Below, piece by piece: positions 14,993 to 23,332 of a stretch of DNA of 33,613 bases. The first letter of the stretch is position 1, and each line of letters starts with the position of its first letter. The stretch spans positions 1 to 33,613 of the forward strand of contig DHIR01000228.1 in the NCBI GenBank assembly GCA_002403905.1, in the 5' to 3' direction. The position numbers and the translations under genes are program-made. Source of the stretch: Mucilaginibacter sp. UBA4741 (GTDB lineage: Bacteria; Bacteroidota; Bacteroidia; Sphingobacteriales; Sphingobacteriaceae). Below the pieces are notes generated by a model. It was not told the DNA's origin. It worked only from the letters and a program-made list of their open reading frames with translations, and ran no database searches.

Positions 14993-16024
14993 ATGTTTAA
15001 AAAAATATACCTGTTCCTTGCCATTTCTGTAGTTAGCAGTACAGCCGCCTTAGCGCAGCAAAGCCTGGATGTTAATTTTAATGGGTTTGGTTTTTTAGAT
15101 AATCGCGAGTATAAAGCTTTTATCCCACGCTCACGCACCTATTCGGGTACACTTACCACGCTTGACTTTGGATTAAATTTAGATAGCCTTAATCACTTTA
15201 TAGTAGGCGCGACTGCCCTGCACGAGTTTGGTGCCCTACCATTTTTTGGCAAGGTTGACCCGGTAGCTTATTATAAATACCAGGGTATTAAATGGCAGTT
15301 TTATGCCGGAGAGTTTCCGCGCGAGGGTTTATTGAGCAACTACCCAAGGGCTTTACTAAACGATACGCTGCGCTATTATCGCCCTAATGTGGAGGGGTTA
15401 TTGGCCCGCTACCAAACCGAAAACTTTACCGAAACAGGCTGGATAGACTGGGTAAGCAGGCAAACCGCCACCCGCCGCGAGCAGTTTTTGTTTGGGTTTG
15501 AAGGTGTATATAAACCAAACGCTTACGGCCCGTTTTACCTGTCGCATTATTTTTTCCTGATGCATGATGCCGGGGCAGAAATATCTGTACCTAACGATCA
15601 TATTAACGATAACGGTGCCGGTGTAGTAAAACTGGGGCTGGATTTTAGTCATAAAACCATATTAGACTCATTAACCTTTGAAGCAGGGGGCATGTTCTCG
15701 CTAGAACGCGAACGTGGCGTAGATGGCTTTAAAACACCTGCAGGCTTTGTGTTTAGTGCTTATTTAAGCTATCATAAACTGGCCCTGTACGAAGAGTTTT
15801 ACAAAGGCCAGGGCAGCACTATTGTTTATGGCGACTCCTACTACTCAAAACCAATTTATAACCGTATTGATATTATTTACACGCCGTTTTTATTTAATAG
15901 GATAAAAGGCCAGTTTGTGGCAAGTTTCCATTTCTCGCCGGGTAATTTGAATGATAACCAGGAGGTGTTTAGAATTAGTTATGATCTGGGCAGGAAAGTG
16001 TTGAAACGGTTTTCGCAGGATTGA
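14993..16024 (+). CDS. Exported beta-rich protein of unknown function, probably outer membrane
   Basis: 343 aa. Residues 1-21 are a signal peptide (MFKKIYLFLAISVVSSTAALA, then QQSLD). The mature part has many alternating aromatic/hydrophobic strands such as GIKWQFYAGEFPREG, FVFSAYLSYHKLALYEEFY and KGQFVASFHFSPG. This suggests a beta-barrel or beta-propeller in the outer membrane, though the C-terminus (KRFSQD) is not a typical barrel signal. No family is recognised with confidence. It sits 9 nt after the GT39 gene, so it may act on or display the same glycan. That link is inferred only from position. Confidence 0.7.
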   Translation: MFKKIYLFLAISVVSSTAALAQQSLDVNFNGFGFLDNREYKAFIPRSRTYSGTLTTLDFGLNLDSLNHFIVGATALHEFGALPFFGKVDPVAYYKYQGIKWQFYAGEFPREGLLSNYPRALLNDTLRYYRPNVEGLLARYQTENFTETGWIDWVSRQTATRREQFLFGFEGVYKPNAYGPFYLSHYFFLMHDAGAEISVPNDHINDNGAGVVKLGLDFSHKTILDSLTFEAGGMFSLERERGVDGFKTPAGFVFSAYLSYHKLALYEEFYKGQGSTIVYGDSYYSKPIYNRIDIIYTPFLFNRIKGQFVASFHFSPGNLNDNQEVFRISYDLGRKVLKRFSQD

Positions 16025-16042
16025 TCCAAGACTTAAATAAGT

Positions 16043-16123
16043 ATGTCATTTCCAAACGAAGAGAGAAATCTATACAATGTTATAAGCGCGTGTATAGATT
16101 TCTCTCTTTGTTCGAAATGACAT
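16043..16123. repeat. Snap-back repeat, family B, copy 2
   Basis: A near-perfect hairpin of about 33-bp arms: left 16043-16076 (ATGTCATTTCCAAACGAAGA, then GAGAAATCTATACA) and right 16091-16123 (TGTATAGATTTCTCTCTTTG, then TTCGAAATGACAT). Same family as 3447-3532 and again between convergent genes. Confidence 0.9.
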
Positions 16124-16152
16124 GAGAGAGAAAATACTTTAGCATAAAGCGA

Positions 16153-16848
16153 TTAATCGCGTTCAATATCGCCACTACCACTTTTGCTTTTCGAAATATT
16201 TTTAGGGCTTCCGGCATAATGCACATCGCCTGATCCGCTAACGCCTGCTTTAAGGGTTTCGCTGGCATATACACTTGCATCGCCTGATCCGGTAACGGTA
16301 ACTGCGGTGTTTGTAGTAGTTAAACCTTTAGCTGCGTAATCGCCAGATCCCGTTACAGATACTCTCTGACTATCAGCATGGCCCGATATTTTTATATCCC
16401 CAGATCCGGTTACGCTGCTTTCTAAAGTTTTTGCATTGATCTTGCCACTAACGTCTCCAGAACCGGTTACATGTAAACTTAGGTTGTTAGCAGTTATACC
16501 ATCTTTAAAATAAGCATCACCAGAGCCGGTTACAGCTATGCCGGTTATGTCTTTTATAGTAACATATACTACCATTTTTTTATTGCCGAAAATATTGTTC
16601 CAGCTAAAATGATTTTTGGTATGGATAACTAAAGTACCGCCCTTAACATCAGTTAATATATTACCGATGATATCCGCCGGTGCTTCCACCTTAACAGATT
16701 CTGTCGATCCTTGAGTGATGTACACATCAAATGAGCCGGCTACATCAACAGCATGAAAGCCGGTAAGATGGCGGTCTTCGGTATTAGCAAAAGTTTTTGC
16801 CGTGGTGCCAACCAGCAACAGGGCCATAAAAATTCTGATCAGTTTCAT
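16153..16848 (-). CDS. Exported head GIN (DUF2807) beta-helix protein
   Basis: 231 aa, counted from ATG 16848; a TTG 45 nt further out is in frame but places extra polar residues before a good signal peptide (MKLIRIFMALLLVGTTAKTFA). The DUF2807 start FHAVDVAGSFDVYITQG is followed by seven TGSGD or SGSGD turns with Asp at 111, 132, 151, 170, 190, 208 and 227. That is one turn per 18-21 residues, the rung length of a right-handed beta-helix. Such proteins are periplasmic or surface structural proteins without known catalysis. It follows the M1 peptidase gene by 66 nt on the same strand. Confidence 0.9.
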   Translation of the reverse strand: MKLIRIFMALLLVGTTAKTFANTEDRHLTGFHAVDVAGSFDVYITQGSTESVKVEAPADIIGNILTDVKGGTLVIHTKNHFSWNNIFGNKKMVVYVTIKDITGIAVTGSGDAYFKDGITANNLSLHVTGSGDVSGKINAKTLESSVTGSGDIKISGHADSQRVSVTGSGDYAAKGLTTTNTAVTVTGSGDASVYASETLKAGVSGSGDVHYAGSPKNISKSKSGSGDIERD

Positions 16849-16914
16849 AATAGTTTTGTTTAAGTTTTGATATATGACGCTGTTTTTATCCAAAGCGTTA
16901 CACTAAAATTTAAA

Positions 16915-18603
16915 TTAGTCTACAATTACACCTGCGTAGTAGTTAAAGGTATCAACCTCTAAGTTATTTTTAGTAATACCATCAATATTTATCGGTGTAA
17001 AATATCCTTTTCCGGGTTTAATAAATTTATACTCACCGCCTTTCATTCTTACTTTTATTGGCATATTAAAACCGATTGCGTTGGCAATCCATTTAGCAGA
17101 CAGTTTACCATTTATGGTAGCAAACTCTACCACCGGCAAATCGGCATAATGTAAATACTGGTCAAATACCGGCAGCAGGTTTATGCCCGATTGATCACTT
17201 ATATATTTAGTAATATCATCATAAGTAACCGTTTGATGATAAAATGTTTTATTAAGCCCACGCAAAATACCGCGCCATTTTTCATCGTCATTAATAATGG
17301 TGCGTATCATGTTTAAAATCACCGATCCCTTGTTATACATGTCGCCCGAACCTTCTTTGTTTACGTTGTAAGGGCCAACAATAGGGGTGACGTTTTGTAT
17401 GGTTCTGCGCAAGCCGTTTATATACTCCTGTCCGGCTTGCTTGGTTGATGTGCTTTCAATAAATAACGATTCGGAATAATCTGTAAAGCTCTCATGTATC
17501 CACATATCGCCCAAATCTTTTGAGGTTATGTTGTTACCGAACCACTCATGCCCGCTTTCGTGTACGATGATATAATCCCAGGTTAAGCCAAGGCCGGTGC
17601 CTGATAGATCTATGCCAATCGGCGTACCACGATGACCCGCATAATAACCATTAACATAATGGTTGCCATAAGCAACACCGCTTTGATGCTCCATACCCAG
17701 GTGTGGTGTCTCTATTAATTTATAACCATCCTCATACCAGGGGTAGGGGCCAAACCAGTGTTCAAATGCCTTTAACATACGCGGTACGTTGGCTGCGAAG
17801 TGCTTTTTGGCCTTATCAACGTTATAGCTTAACACCCAGAAATCGGTAGTCAGCTTGCCTTTTTCGCCATTATATATATCACCAAAATGGGTGTAGTTAG
17901 CAATGTTGGCCTCAACATCATAATTATTAATAGGGCTGCCAACAAACCAATCGAAACGGGTATAACCATCTTTTAACTCGGTTTTTTTACGCAGGCGCCC
18001 GTTTGATGCATCGGTTAATCCTTTAGGTACGCTAATGCTGATCAGCATACTGTCAACCTCATCGGCCTGGTGGTCCTTGGTTGGCCACCAAATACTGGCC
18101 CCCGCACCCTGGCAGGCCGTGGCCACAAATGGCCGGCCTAATGAGTCGGTAGTATAAACTACGCCACCATCCCATGGAGCATTTTTGGCTATGGTTGGGT
18201 TGCCCGAGTAGTAAACCGTAAACTCGTCTTTACTGCCTTTAGCAATAGTTTGCGGGAAGGTGATAAAAACAGCCCCAAACTCGCGGGTATAAGGCAGTTC
18301 TTTGCCTTTGTACACCACCTTTTCAATATTAAGGTTGGCATATAGGTCAAACTGTAGTTTGGTGAAATTCTGGGTAGCAGTAAACTTAAAAAGGTTGCTG
18401 CCGCTGATGAATTTTTTATCGATATCAAACTTCACATCCAGGTGATAGTAGTTAATATCATAACAGGTGCGTAACGGAGTTAAGTTTCCGCGTAAAGAAT
18501 CGGCACGGGTGAATTTTTCTTTAAGAGTACCTAATTGCGCTTTGGCACTAATAGCAATAAAGATAATTGCCAGCAGAACTGGCAGTGATCGATGTAGTTT
18601 CAT
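16915..18603 (-). CDS. Exported M1-family metallopeptidase
   Basis: 562-aa zinc aminopeptidase-like protein with a signal peptide (about residues 1-22, ending AKA). The N-terminal beta-domain spans about 40-230. The exopeptidase loop is LGMEHQSGVAYG (302-313), a variant of GAMEN. The zinc site is HESGH at 348-352 with the third ligand E371 in HESFTDYSESLF, at the exact HExxH-x18-E spacing. It lacks the large C-terminal helical domain of classical aminopeptidase N, which is usual for short secreted M1 proteins in Bacteroidota. It probably trims peptides in the periplasm or outside the cell. It is divergent from lpdA. Confidence 0.92.
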   Translation of the reverse strand: MKLHRSLPVLLAIIFIAISAKAQLGTLKEKFTRADSLRGNLTPLRTCYDINYYHLDVKFDIDKKFISGSNLFKFTATQNFTKLQFDLYANLNIEKVVYKGKELPYTREFGAVFITFPQTIAKGSKDEFTVYYSGNPTIAKNAPWDGGVVYTTDSLGRPFVATACQGAGASIWWPTKDHQADEVDSMLISISVPKGLTDASNGRLRKKTELKDGYTRFDWFVGSPINNYDVEANIANYTHFGDIYNGEKGKLTTDFWVLSYNVDKAKKHFAANVPRMLKAFEHWFGPYPWYEDGYKLIETPHLGMEHQSGVAYGNHYVNGYYAGHRGTPIGIDLSGTGLGLTWDYIIVHESGHEWFGNNITSKDLGDMWIHESFTDYSESLFIESTSTKQAGQEYINGLRRTIQNVTPIVGPYNVNKEGSGDMYNKGSVILNMIRTIINDDEKWRGILRGLNKTFYHQTVTYDDITKYISDQSGINLLPVFDQYLHYADLPVVEFATINGKLSAKWIANAIGFNMPIKVRMKGGEYKFIKPGKGYFTPINIDGITKNNLEVDTFNYYAGVIVD

Positions 18604-18715
18604 GAAATCGAGTTAATTATATTCAAATATAATATTATGCGGGTTATTTAACTATGCTTTATAATCCATATGTCAACTAATCTCTAATTAACCACCCTCT
18701 AATCTCTAAAAACCT

Positions 18716-18723
18716 TAACTTTG
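18716..18723 (+). promoter_or_regulatory. -7 promoter motif of lpdA
   Basis: TAACTTTG matches TAnnTTTG exactly and lies 21 nt before ATG 18745. It overlaps the TTG at 18721, which argues against that TTG as the start codon. Confidence 0.5.
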
Positions 18724-18744
18724 CGCCACAAAAAAAGTACTACT

Positions 18745-20148
18745 ATGCAATATGATGTTATCGTTATAGGTTCTGGTCCGGGTGGTTATGTAGCCGCTAT
18801 ACGTTGTGCCCAACTTGGTTTAAAAACAGCTTGTATTGAAAAATACGCTACTTACGGCGGCACCTGCCTAAATGTGGGTTGTATTCCATCGAAAGCGTTT
18901 CTGGATTCGTCCGAACATTTTTACAACGCGGGCCATGCCTTTGCTACCCACGGTATCAACCTAAGTAATTTAAAGGTTGATTTTGGCCAGATGATAAAAC
19001 GTAAAGCCGATGTAGTAGCTAAAAATACGGCTGGTATTAGCTTTTTATTTAAGAAGAATAAAATTGACGGCTACCAGGGCATGGGATCTTTTAAAGATAA
19101 AAATACCATCATTATAACTAAAGCCGATGGTACTACGCAAGAAATAACCGGTACCAATGTAATTATTGCTACCGGTTCAAAACCGTCAAGCCTGCCATTT
19201 ATTAAGATAGATAAAAAACGTATTATCACCTCAACAGAAGCATTAAACCTGCCAGAAATACCTAAACACCTGATACTAATCGGTGGTGGTGTTATTGGTT
19301 TAGAGTTAGGATCGGTTTACGCGCGATTGGGTGCTAAAGTATCGGTAATTGAGTTTATGGACGGCATTATCCCAACTATGGATAAAAGCCTGGGCAAGGA
19401 GCTGCAAAAGGTTCTGCAAAAACAAGGCATGGAGTTTTACCTGGGTCATAAAGTTACCGGCGCTACCGTAAAAGGTAAAGAAGTAACGGTTACGTTTGAT
19501 GCCCCTAACGGCGATAAAAAAGAATTAAAAGGCGATTACTGCCTGGTTGCAGTTGGTCGTATTGCTTATACCGATAGTTTAGGACTGGATAAAATTGGCA
19601 TCACCGTTGAAGAGCGTGGACGCAAAATTACCGTTGACGAGCATATGCAAACCAACGTTAAAGGTGTTTACGCCATAGGCGATGTTGTCCGTGGCGCAAT
19701 GCTGGCGCACAAAGCCGAGGATGAGGGTACTTATGTAGCCGAAACTATTGTTGGCCAAAAACCACATATTAACTATAACCTGATACCGGGCGTAGTTTAT
19801 ACCTGGCCCGAAGTTGCGGCTGTAGGCCAAACCGAAGAGCAACTAAAAGAAAAAGGCGTAAAGTATAAAACAGGATCATTCCCGTTCCGTGCAAGCGGCA
19901 GGGCAGTAGCCAGCGGTGATCTGGACGGATTTGTAAAAGTGCTGGCTGATGCCGCCACTGATGAAATATTAGGCGTACACATGATAGGCCCACGCGCTGC
20001 GGATATGATTGCCGAGGCAGTTGTAGCCATGGAATATCGCGCCAGTGCCGAAGATATATCGCGCATGAGCCATGCGCATCCAACCTATACAGAAGCTATG
20101 CGCGAGGCCTGTTTGGCAGCTACGGATAACAGGCCGATACATATATAA
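18745..20148 (+). CDS. lpdA: Dihydrolipoyl dehydrogenase (E3)
   Basis: 467-aa flavoenzyme that reoxidises dihydrolipoamide with NAD+ in 2-oxo acid dehydrogenase complexes and the glycine cleavage system. ATG 18745 is chosen over an in-frame TTG at 18721 because MQYDVIVIGSGPGGY is the family start and the TTG lies within the -7 motif. The FAD loop is GSGPGGY (9-15), the redox disulfide is C41-C46 in GGTCLNVGC, the NAD loop is LIGGGVIGLELGS, the second FAD motif is GVYAIGDV, and the catalytic pair H445/E450 is in HAHPTYTE. It probably serves OdhA/OdhB upstream and perhaps other complexes. Confidence 0.97.
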   Translation: MQYDVIVIGSGPGGYVAAIRCAQLGLKTACIEKYATYGGTCLNVGCIPSKAFLDSSEHFYNAGHAFATHGINLSNLKVDFGQMIKRKADVVAKNTAGISFLFKKNKIDGYQGMGSFKDKNTIIITKADGTTQEITGTNVIIATGSKPSSLPFIKIDKKRIITSTEALNLPEIPKHLILIGGGVIGLELGSVYARLGAKVSVIEFMDGIIPTMDKSLGKELQKVLQKQGMEFYLGHKVTGATVKGKEVTVTFDAPNGDKKELKGDYCLVAVGRIAYTDSLGLDKIGITVEERGRKITVDEHMQTNVKGVYAIGDVVRGAMLAHKAEDEGTYVAETIVGQKPHINYNLIPGVVYTWPEVAAVGQTEEQLKEKGVKYKTGSFPFRASGRAVASGDLDGFVKVLADAATDEILGVHMIGPRAADMIAEAVVAMEYRASAEDISRMSHAHPTYTEAMREACLAATDNRPIHI

Positions 20149-20305
20149 TGTTGTTATAGGGTTGGAATGTTGTAAAGTTGAAATGTTATGAACAAATTTT
20201 ACAAGCCAGGCGAATGTTGTACAACCTAATGCGCAAAATTAGCGTATAGTACAACGTGCTCTCTATCATTTGAGATAGCCTGTATTGTAATTAAAATATA
20301 TAATA
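20149..20305. other. lpdA-thrC intergenic region with short repeats
   Basis: 157 nt without a gene. It holds a degenerate 16-nt direct repeat (GTTGGAATGTTGTAAA at 20161 and GTTGAAATGTTATGAA at 20177). A GTTGTAC...GTACAAC inverted pair follows, around an AATGCGCAAAATTAGCG core (about 20215-20255). A thrC promoter should be here, but I see no exact TAnnTTTG. Confidence 0.5.
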
Positions 20306-21490
20306 ATGATCAACAACATTGAGCTGGAACGGGCATCGTTACTGACATATCTGGAATGCCCCGAATGTGGAACCATACACAATGCAGGGGTGGTGAATAC
20401 GGTTTGCACTAATTGTGCATCTACCTTATTTGCTCAATACAATTTAAGCACCGGCATCAGCAAGGATATTTTAACCGGCAGGCCCGCAACCATGTGGCGC
20501 TATAAAGAGTTTTTACCGGTTATTGATGAAAAATATATTATAACGCTCGGCGAGGGTTTTACACCCATAATCCCGGTTAACAACCTCAAGAAATTTACCG
20601 GCGATAACGAAGTTTTCTGGAAAGACGAATCAGGCAACCCAACCGGATCATTCAAAGCAAGGGGCATAAGCGCCGCTGTATCAAAAGCAAAAGAACTGGG
20701 TATACAAACTATTGCCATACCAACAGCGGGCAATGCAGGCGGCGCATTGGCGGCCTATGCTGCTGCCGCAGGTGTAAAGGCTATTGTGTACATGCCCAAA
20801 CAAACCCCAAAAGTTTTTAAAGACGAATGCCATCTATATGGTGCCGAGTTGGTAGAGATAGATGGCAGCATTAGCGATTGTGGCAAACTGGTCAACGAGC
20901 ACGCGACAATTAATAACTGGTTCCAGGTGTCAACACTAAAAGAGCCTTATCGCCTGGAAGGTAAAAAAACCATGGGCTATGAAATTGCCGAGCAGTTTAA
21001 CTGGCAACTGCCCGATGTTATTTTTTACCCAACCGGCGGTGGTACGGGGTTAATAGGCATCTGGAAAGCATTTGATGAATTAGAACAGCTAGGATGGATA
21101 GGCAGCAAGCGCCCACGCATGGTAGCGGTGCAGTCTGAGAGTTGCGATGGTATTGTTAAAGCGTTCCACGCCGGGCAAACCGTGTCCGAATTTACCGATG
21201 GCGGCTTCACTATAGCCAACGGCCTGCGTGTGCCAAAACCTTATGCCGATAAAGTAATATTGAAAGTACTGCGCCAAAGCAACGGCAACGCCATCACCAT
21301 AAGCGATGAAGAAATGAGCGTCGCCGTAAAAGAAATAGCCAAAAACGAAGGTTTGCTTATGGCACCAGAAGGAGCAGCGCTATGGCAAGCCTACAAAAAG
21401 TTGAAAGCCAGCAATTGGATTCAACCCGGCGAAAAAGTGCTGTTGCTAAATACAGGTAGTGGGTATAAATATTTAGAGAATATAATGTAA
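20306..21490 (+). CDS. thrC: Threonine synthase
   Basis: 394-aa PLP enzyme that converts O-phosphohomoserine to threonine. An N-terminal zinc-ribbon-like segment holds C18, C21, C34 and C37 (ECPECG...CTNC), seen in one group of threonine synthases. The catalytic fold begins with LGEGFTP (81-87), the PLP Lys is K117 in NPTGSFKARG, the phosphate loop is FYPTGGGTGLIG, and the end carries MAPEGAALW and LLNTGSGYKY. No thrA or thrB is adjacent, so the pathway genes are split. A second PLP fold-type II enzyme is at 29549, but it lacks the Cys motif. Confidence 0.92.
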   Translation: MINNIELERASLLTYLECPECGTIHNAGVVNTVCTNCASTLFAQYNLSTGISKDILTGRPATMWRYKEFLPVIDEKYIITLGEGFTPIIPVNNLKKFTGDNEVFWKDESGNPTGSFKARGISAAVSKAKELGIQTIAIPTAGNAGGALAAYAAAAGVKAIVYMPKQTPKVFKDECHLYGAELVEIDGSISDCGKLVNEHATINNWFQVSTLKEPYRLEGKKTMGYEIAEQFNWQLPDVIFYPTGGGTGLIGIWKAFDELEQLGWIGSKRPRMVAVQSESCDGIVKAFHAGQTVSEFTDGGFTIANGLRVPKPYADKVILKVLRQSNGNAITISDEEMSVAVKEIAKNEGLLMAPEGAALWQAYKKLKASNWIQPGEKVLLLNTGSGYKYLENIM

Positions 21491-21493
21491 AGA

Positions 21494-21526
21494 ATTTCGG
21501 ATTTCGAATGTTCGATTTCGGATTTT
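21494..21526. repeat. ATTTCGGATTTCGA simple repeat
   Basis: Direct repeat of ATTTCGGATTT separated by CGAATGTTCG. A 15-mer of it (GATTTCGAATGTTCG) recurs with one change at 22715-22729, in the repeat-rich gap. Likely dispersed intergenic filler. Confidence 0.5.
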
Positions 21527-21544
21527 AGAAGGATTAATAGATTT

Positions 21545-21571
21545 GGCGGGGGTGTCAGGATGACAGCCCGC
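21545..21571. terminator. Hairpin between convergent thrC and TIM-barrel genes
   Basis: GGCGGGGGTGTCA and TGACAGCCCGC pair around a GGA loop with a small bulge. It lies 4 nt beyond the stop of the minus-strand gene and 54 nt after the thrC stop, so it could end both transcripts. No long T-run. Confidence 0.45.
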
Positions 21572-21575
21572 TTTA

Positions 21576-22556
21576 TCAGACCAACCCGCTCTCCCTCAAC
21601 CACCCCTTTAACGTATTTACATCCCGCTGCATCGCCTTAATAACATCGTCTTTAGGTATAGTTAATTTTGTTGCGCCATCATTTGCGCCGCCAAGGGGGT
21701 ATTCGTAATGCAATGATATAGGGCGCAGTAAATTCAATTTCTTTAGCTGGGCCAGGTATTTCTTAAAGTCGACCATGCCTTGTCCCAGCGGTACATCTTC
21801 TATCACCCATTTGTTATTGGTTTTTGTCCAGCGGAAATCTTTTATAGTCACAGAGCCGATATAGTTTTTCAGCAGGTCAAGCGTTACGGGCCAGGCTTCG
21901 GCGCCATCAACGGTGGCATGGCGTATATCAAACTGGCAACCCATCCATTGGGGGTTTAAGTCTTTTAGTACTTCCCAAAGGTCCCATAACGGGCCTGCAA
22001 AGCGCCCGGTATGATTCTCATAATCGCCATGTATTTTATATTGCTCATTTATGGCGGCTAAAGCAGTTATTCGTTTTTTAATTACGGCTATGTTAGCTAG
22101 TGTATCTAATTTACTATCATAACTATACCAACCCATGCGGTAGTTTTTGATACCCAGCGCCGATGCAGTTTTTAAAACATCAGCGGTATGTTTTTCATCA
22201 GCGTCTTTGATGTCTGTAGTAATGGTATATACATTTAAACCTGCCTGTTTTATAGCTTCTACCGCCTTCGGCAGGTCATCCTTTACCCGCTCGGGCAATA
22301 CATGACCGCCTGCACGTACGGTTACGTCAATGCCATCAACACCTAATTGCGCCGCCAGACTGGCCATATCTTTATAATTAAGCCATTGCAGGTGTTTAGA
22401 GAAAATGCTTAAACTTACTTTATCAGCTATCGCCCCGGTTTTAAATGGGGCAGAGGGCAATTTAGCCACACTACCCAAAGCAGATTTGCCAAAAGACACC
22501 CCCGCTACGGCAATGGCAGCGCCTTTTATAAAGTTTTTTCGGGAGATGTCGGTCAT
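21576..22556 (-). CDS. Exported sugar phosphate isomerase/epimerase-like TIM barrel protein
   Basis: 326 aa. The N-terminus SRKNFIKGAAIAVAGVSFG looks like a Tat-type signal, although only one Arg of the twin pair is present, so the route is uncertain. The rest is an AP-endonuclease-2-type TIM barrel: SLSIFSKHLQWL, GVDGIDVTVRAGGHV, YENHTGRFAG, GCQFDIRHATVDG, VTIKDFRW and SLHYEYPLGG, with His/Glu/Asp residues at strand ends that would bind metal. Such proteins isomerise sugars or inositols or act in polysaccharide breakdown. It is not in a sugar operon here, so the substrate is open. Confidence 0.82.
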   Translation of the reverse strand: MTDISRKNFIKGAAIAVAGVSFGKSALGSVAKLPSAPFKTGAIADKVSLSIFSKHLQWLNYKDMASLAAQLGVDGIDVTVRAGGHVLPERVKDDLPKAVEAIKQAGLNVYTITTDIKDADEKHTADVLKTASALGIKNYRMGWYSYDSKLDTLANIAVIKKRITALAAINEQYKIHGDYENHTGRFAGPLWDLWEVLKDLNPQWMGCQFDIRHATVDGAEAWPVTLDLLKNYIGSVTIKDFRWTKTNNKWVIEDVPLGQGMVDFKKYLAQLKKLNLLRPISLHYEYPLGGANDGATKLTIPKDDVIKAMQRDVNTLKGWLRESGLV

Positions 22557-22649
22557 AAATATAGGTTGTTGATTGGTTGTTTAAAGCTACAAAAATATTG
22601 GTGATATAGAACGCGCCGTTGACTCACCCCAACATCGTTACACTTGTCG

Positions 22650-22678
22650 GCCCTCTCTGCGCTACACGCAAAGAGGGC
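22650..22678. repeat. CCCTCTCTGCG hairpin repeat
   Basis: GCCCTCTCTGCG (22650-22661) pairs with CGCAAAGAGGGC (22667-22678) with one mismatch and a 5-nt loop. The core resembles the hairpin behind tadA (567-605). Its flank GACTCACCCC recurs at 23113-23126. Confidence 0.6.
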
Positions 22679-22730
22679 TGGGAAAAGGTTTATATTTTAA
22701 TACGTCTGCCCGGGGATTTCGGATGTTCGT

Positions 22731-22746
22731 CCCGATAACTATCGGG
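22731..22746. repeat. CCCGATAACTATCGGG palindrome
   Basis: A 16-bp near-perfect palindrome of the same type as the CCGATAGCTATCGG inserted in the repeat at 12561-12574. This octamer-pair palindrome is a recurrent motif in Bacteroidota DNA. Confidence 0.6.
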
Positions 22747-22805
22747 GTTGGATTTACTGTACGTACGCCAATGCAACAATTACTACTGGTATTGATAGGT
22801 TAGCA

Positions 22806-22949
22806 GGTAGTGATTTTTGCCATTTTTCGGGTATCAGAGGTTTTGCCGGTAGTAAAAAATGCCATTTTTCGGGTATCGGGGGTTATGTCGGTAGTGATTT
22901 TTATCATTTATCGGGTATAATGTCTTATTCCGGTAGTAGGTTTTTTTGG
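22806..22949. repeat. 42-bp tandem repeat, three units plus a partial fourth
   Basis: Units start at 22806, 22848, 22890 and 22932 (partial). Each begins GGTAGT and contains an A/T stretch, CATTTTTCGGGTAT or a close variant, and a variable end. The period is a multiple of three, so frames stay open: the plus frame reads GSDFCHFSGIRGFA-type units but has no start codon, and the minus frame gives a 35-aa ORF (22907 to 22800) of TTxxTxDTRKMA-type units. Coding use is doubtful. Confidence 0.8.
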
Positions 22950-23287
22950 TAACTAACTATAAATGAAATTATTAGTTAAAAATTAAAGAATGAGAGATGT
23001 TTTTTAAGAAAATTAAGTACTAGTTTTTTATTGTTAAATGATTGACGAGGATATTAATGGGGTTGTAACAATATACGAAAATTTAAGTGAATTAATGGTG
23101 GCGGTGATGAACGCGCGCCATGGACTCACCCCGATCCCGATCAAAAGCATTCCATACTATGTTATATAGCTATGCGGAATATTTTATGTCTATTAGATCC
23201 GGGTTTGTAAATCAGGATTGACAATTGGTGTTGTGTTATCGCTATCAAAAACTAAATTAACGAGGGTGCATTGATGAATTAAATAGC

Positions 23288-23295
23288 TACATTTG
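23288..23295 (+). promoter_or_regulatory. -7 promoter motif of the 56-aa ORF
   Basis: TACATTTG matches TAnnTTTG exactly, 37 nt before ATG 23333. A TTG at 23271 is 14 nt upstream, shorter than the usual spacing. Confidence 0.45.
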
Positions 23296-23332
23296 AAATA
23301 GTACAATTGATTATAACGCTAAAGAAACCAAT

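Larger units (their letters stand above)
22557..23332. other. 776-nt gap rich in repeats, without a convincing gene
   Basis: Contents in order: two related fragments GAACGCGCC...GACTCACCCC (22609-22630 and 23107-23126); a hairpin CCCTCTCTGCG/CGCAAAGAGGG (22650-22678); a 16-bp CCCGATA-AC-TATCGGG palindrome (22731-22746); and a 42-bp tandem array (22806-22949). AT-rich DNA then runs up to the promoter of the 56-aa ORF. Frames crossing the array are open on both strands but lack the marks of real genes. It looks like accumulated repeat DNA next to accessory genes. Confidence 0.6.

Noticed and set aside
18721..18744. TTG start for lpdA
   Set aside because: The TTG lies inside an exact TAnnTTTG -7 motif. 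ATG 18745 gives the standard N-terminus.
22806..22949. CRISPR-like direct repeats
   Set aside because: The units are directly abutting 42-bp copies without unique spacers, and no cas gene is present.
22701..22952. Plus-strand open frame through the 42-bp array as a repeat protein gene
   Set aside because: No ATG, GTG or TTG in frame before the third unit, and the minus strand is open as well, because the period is a multiple of three.
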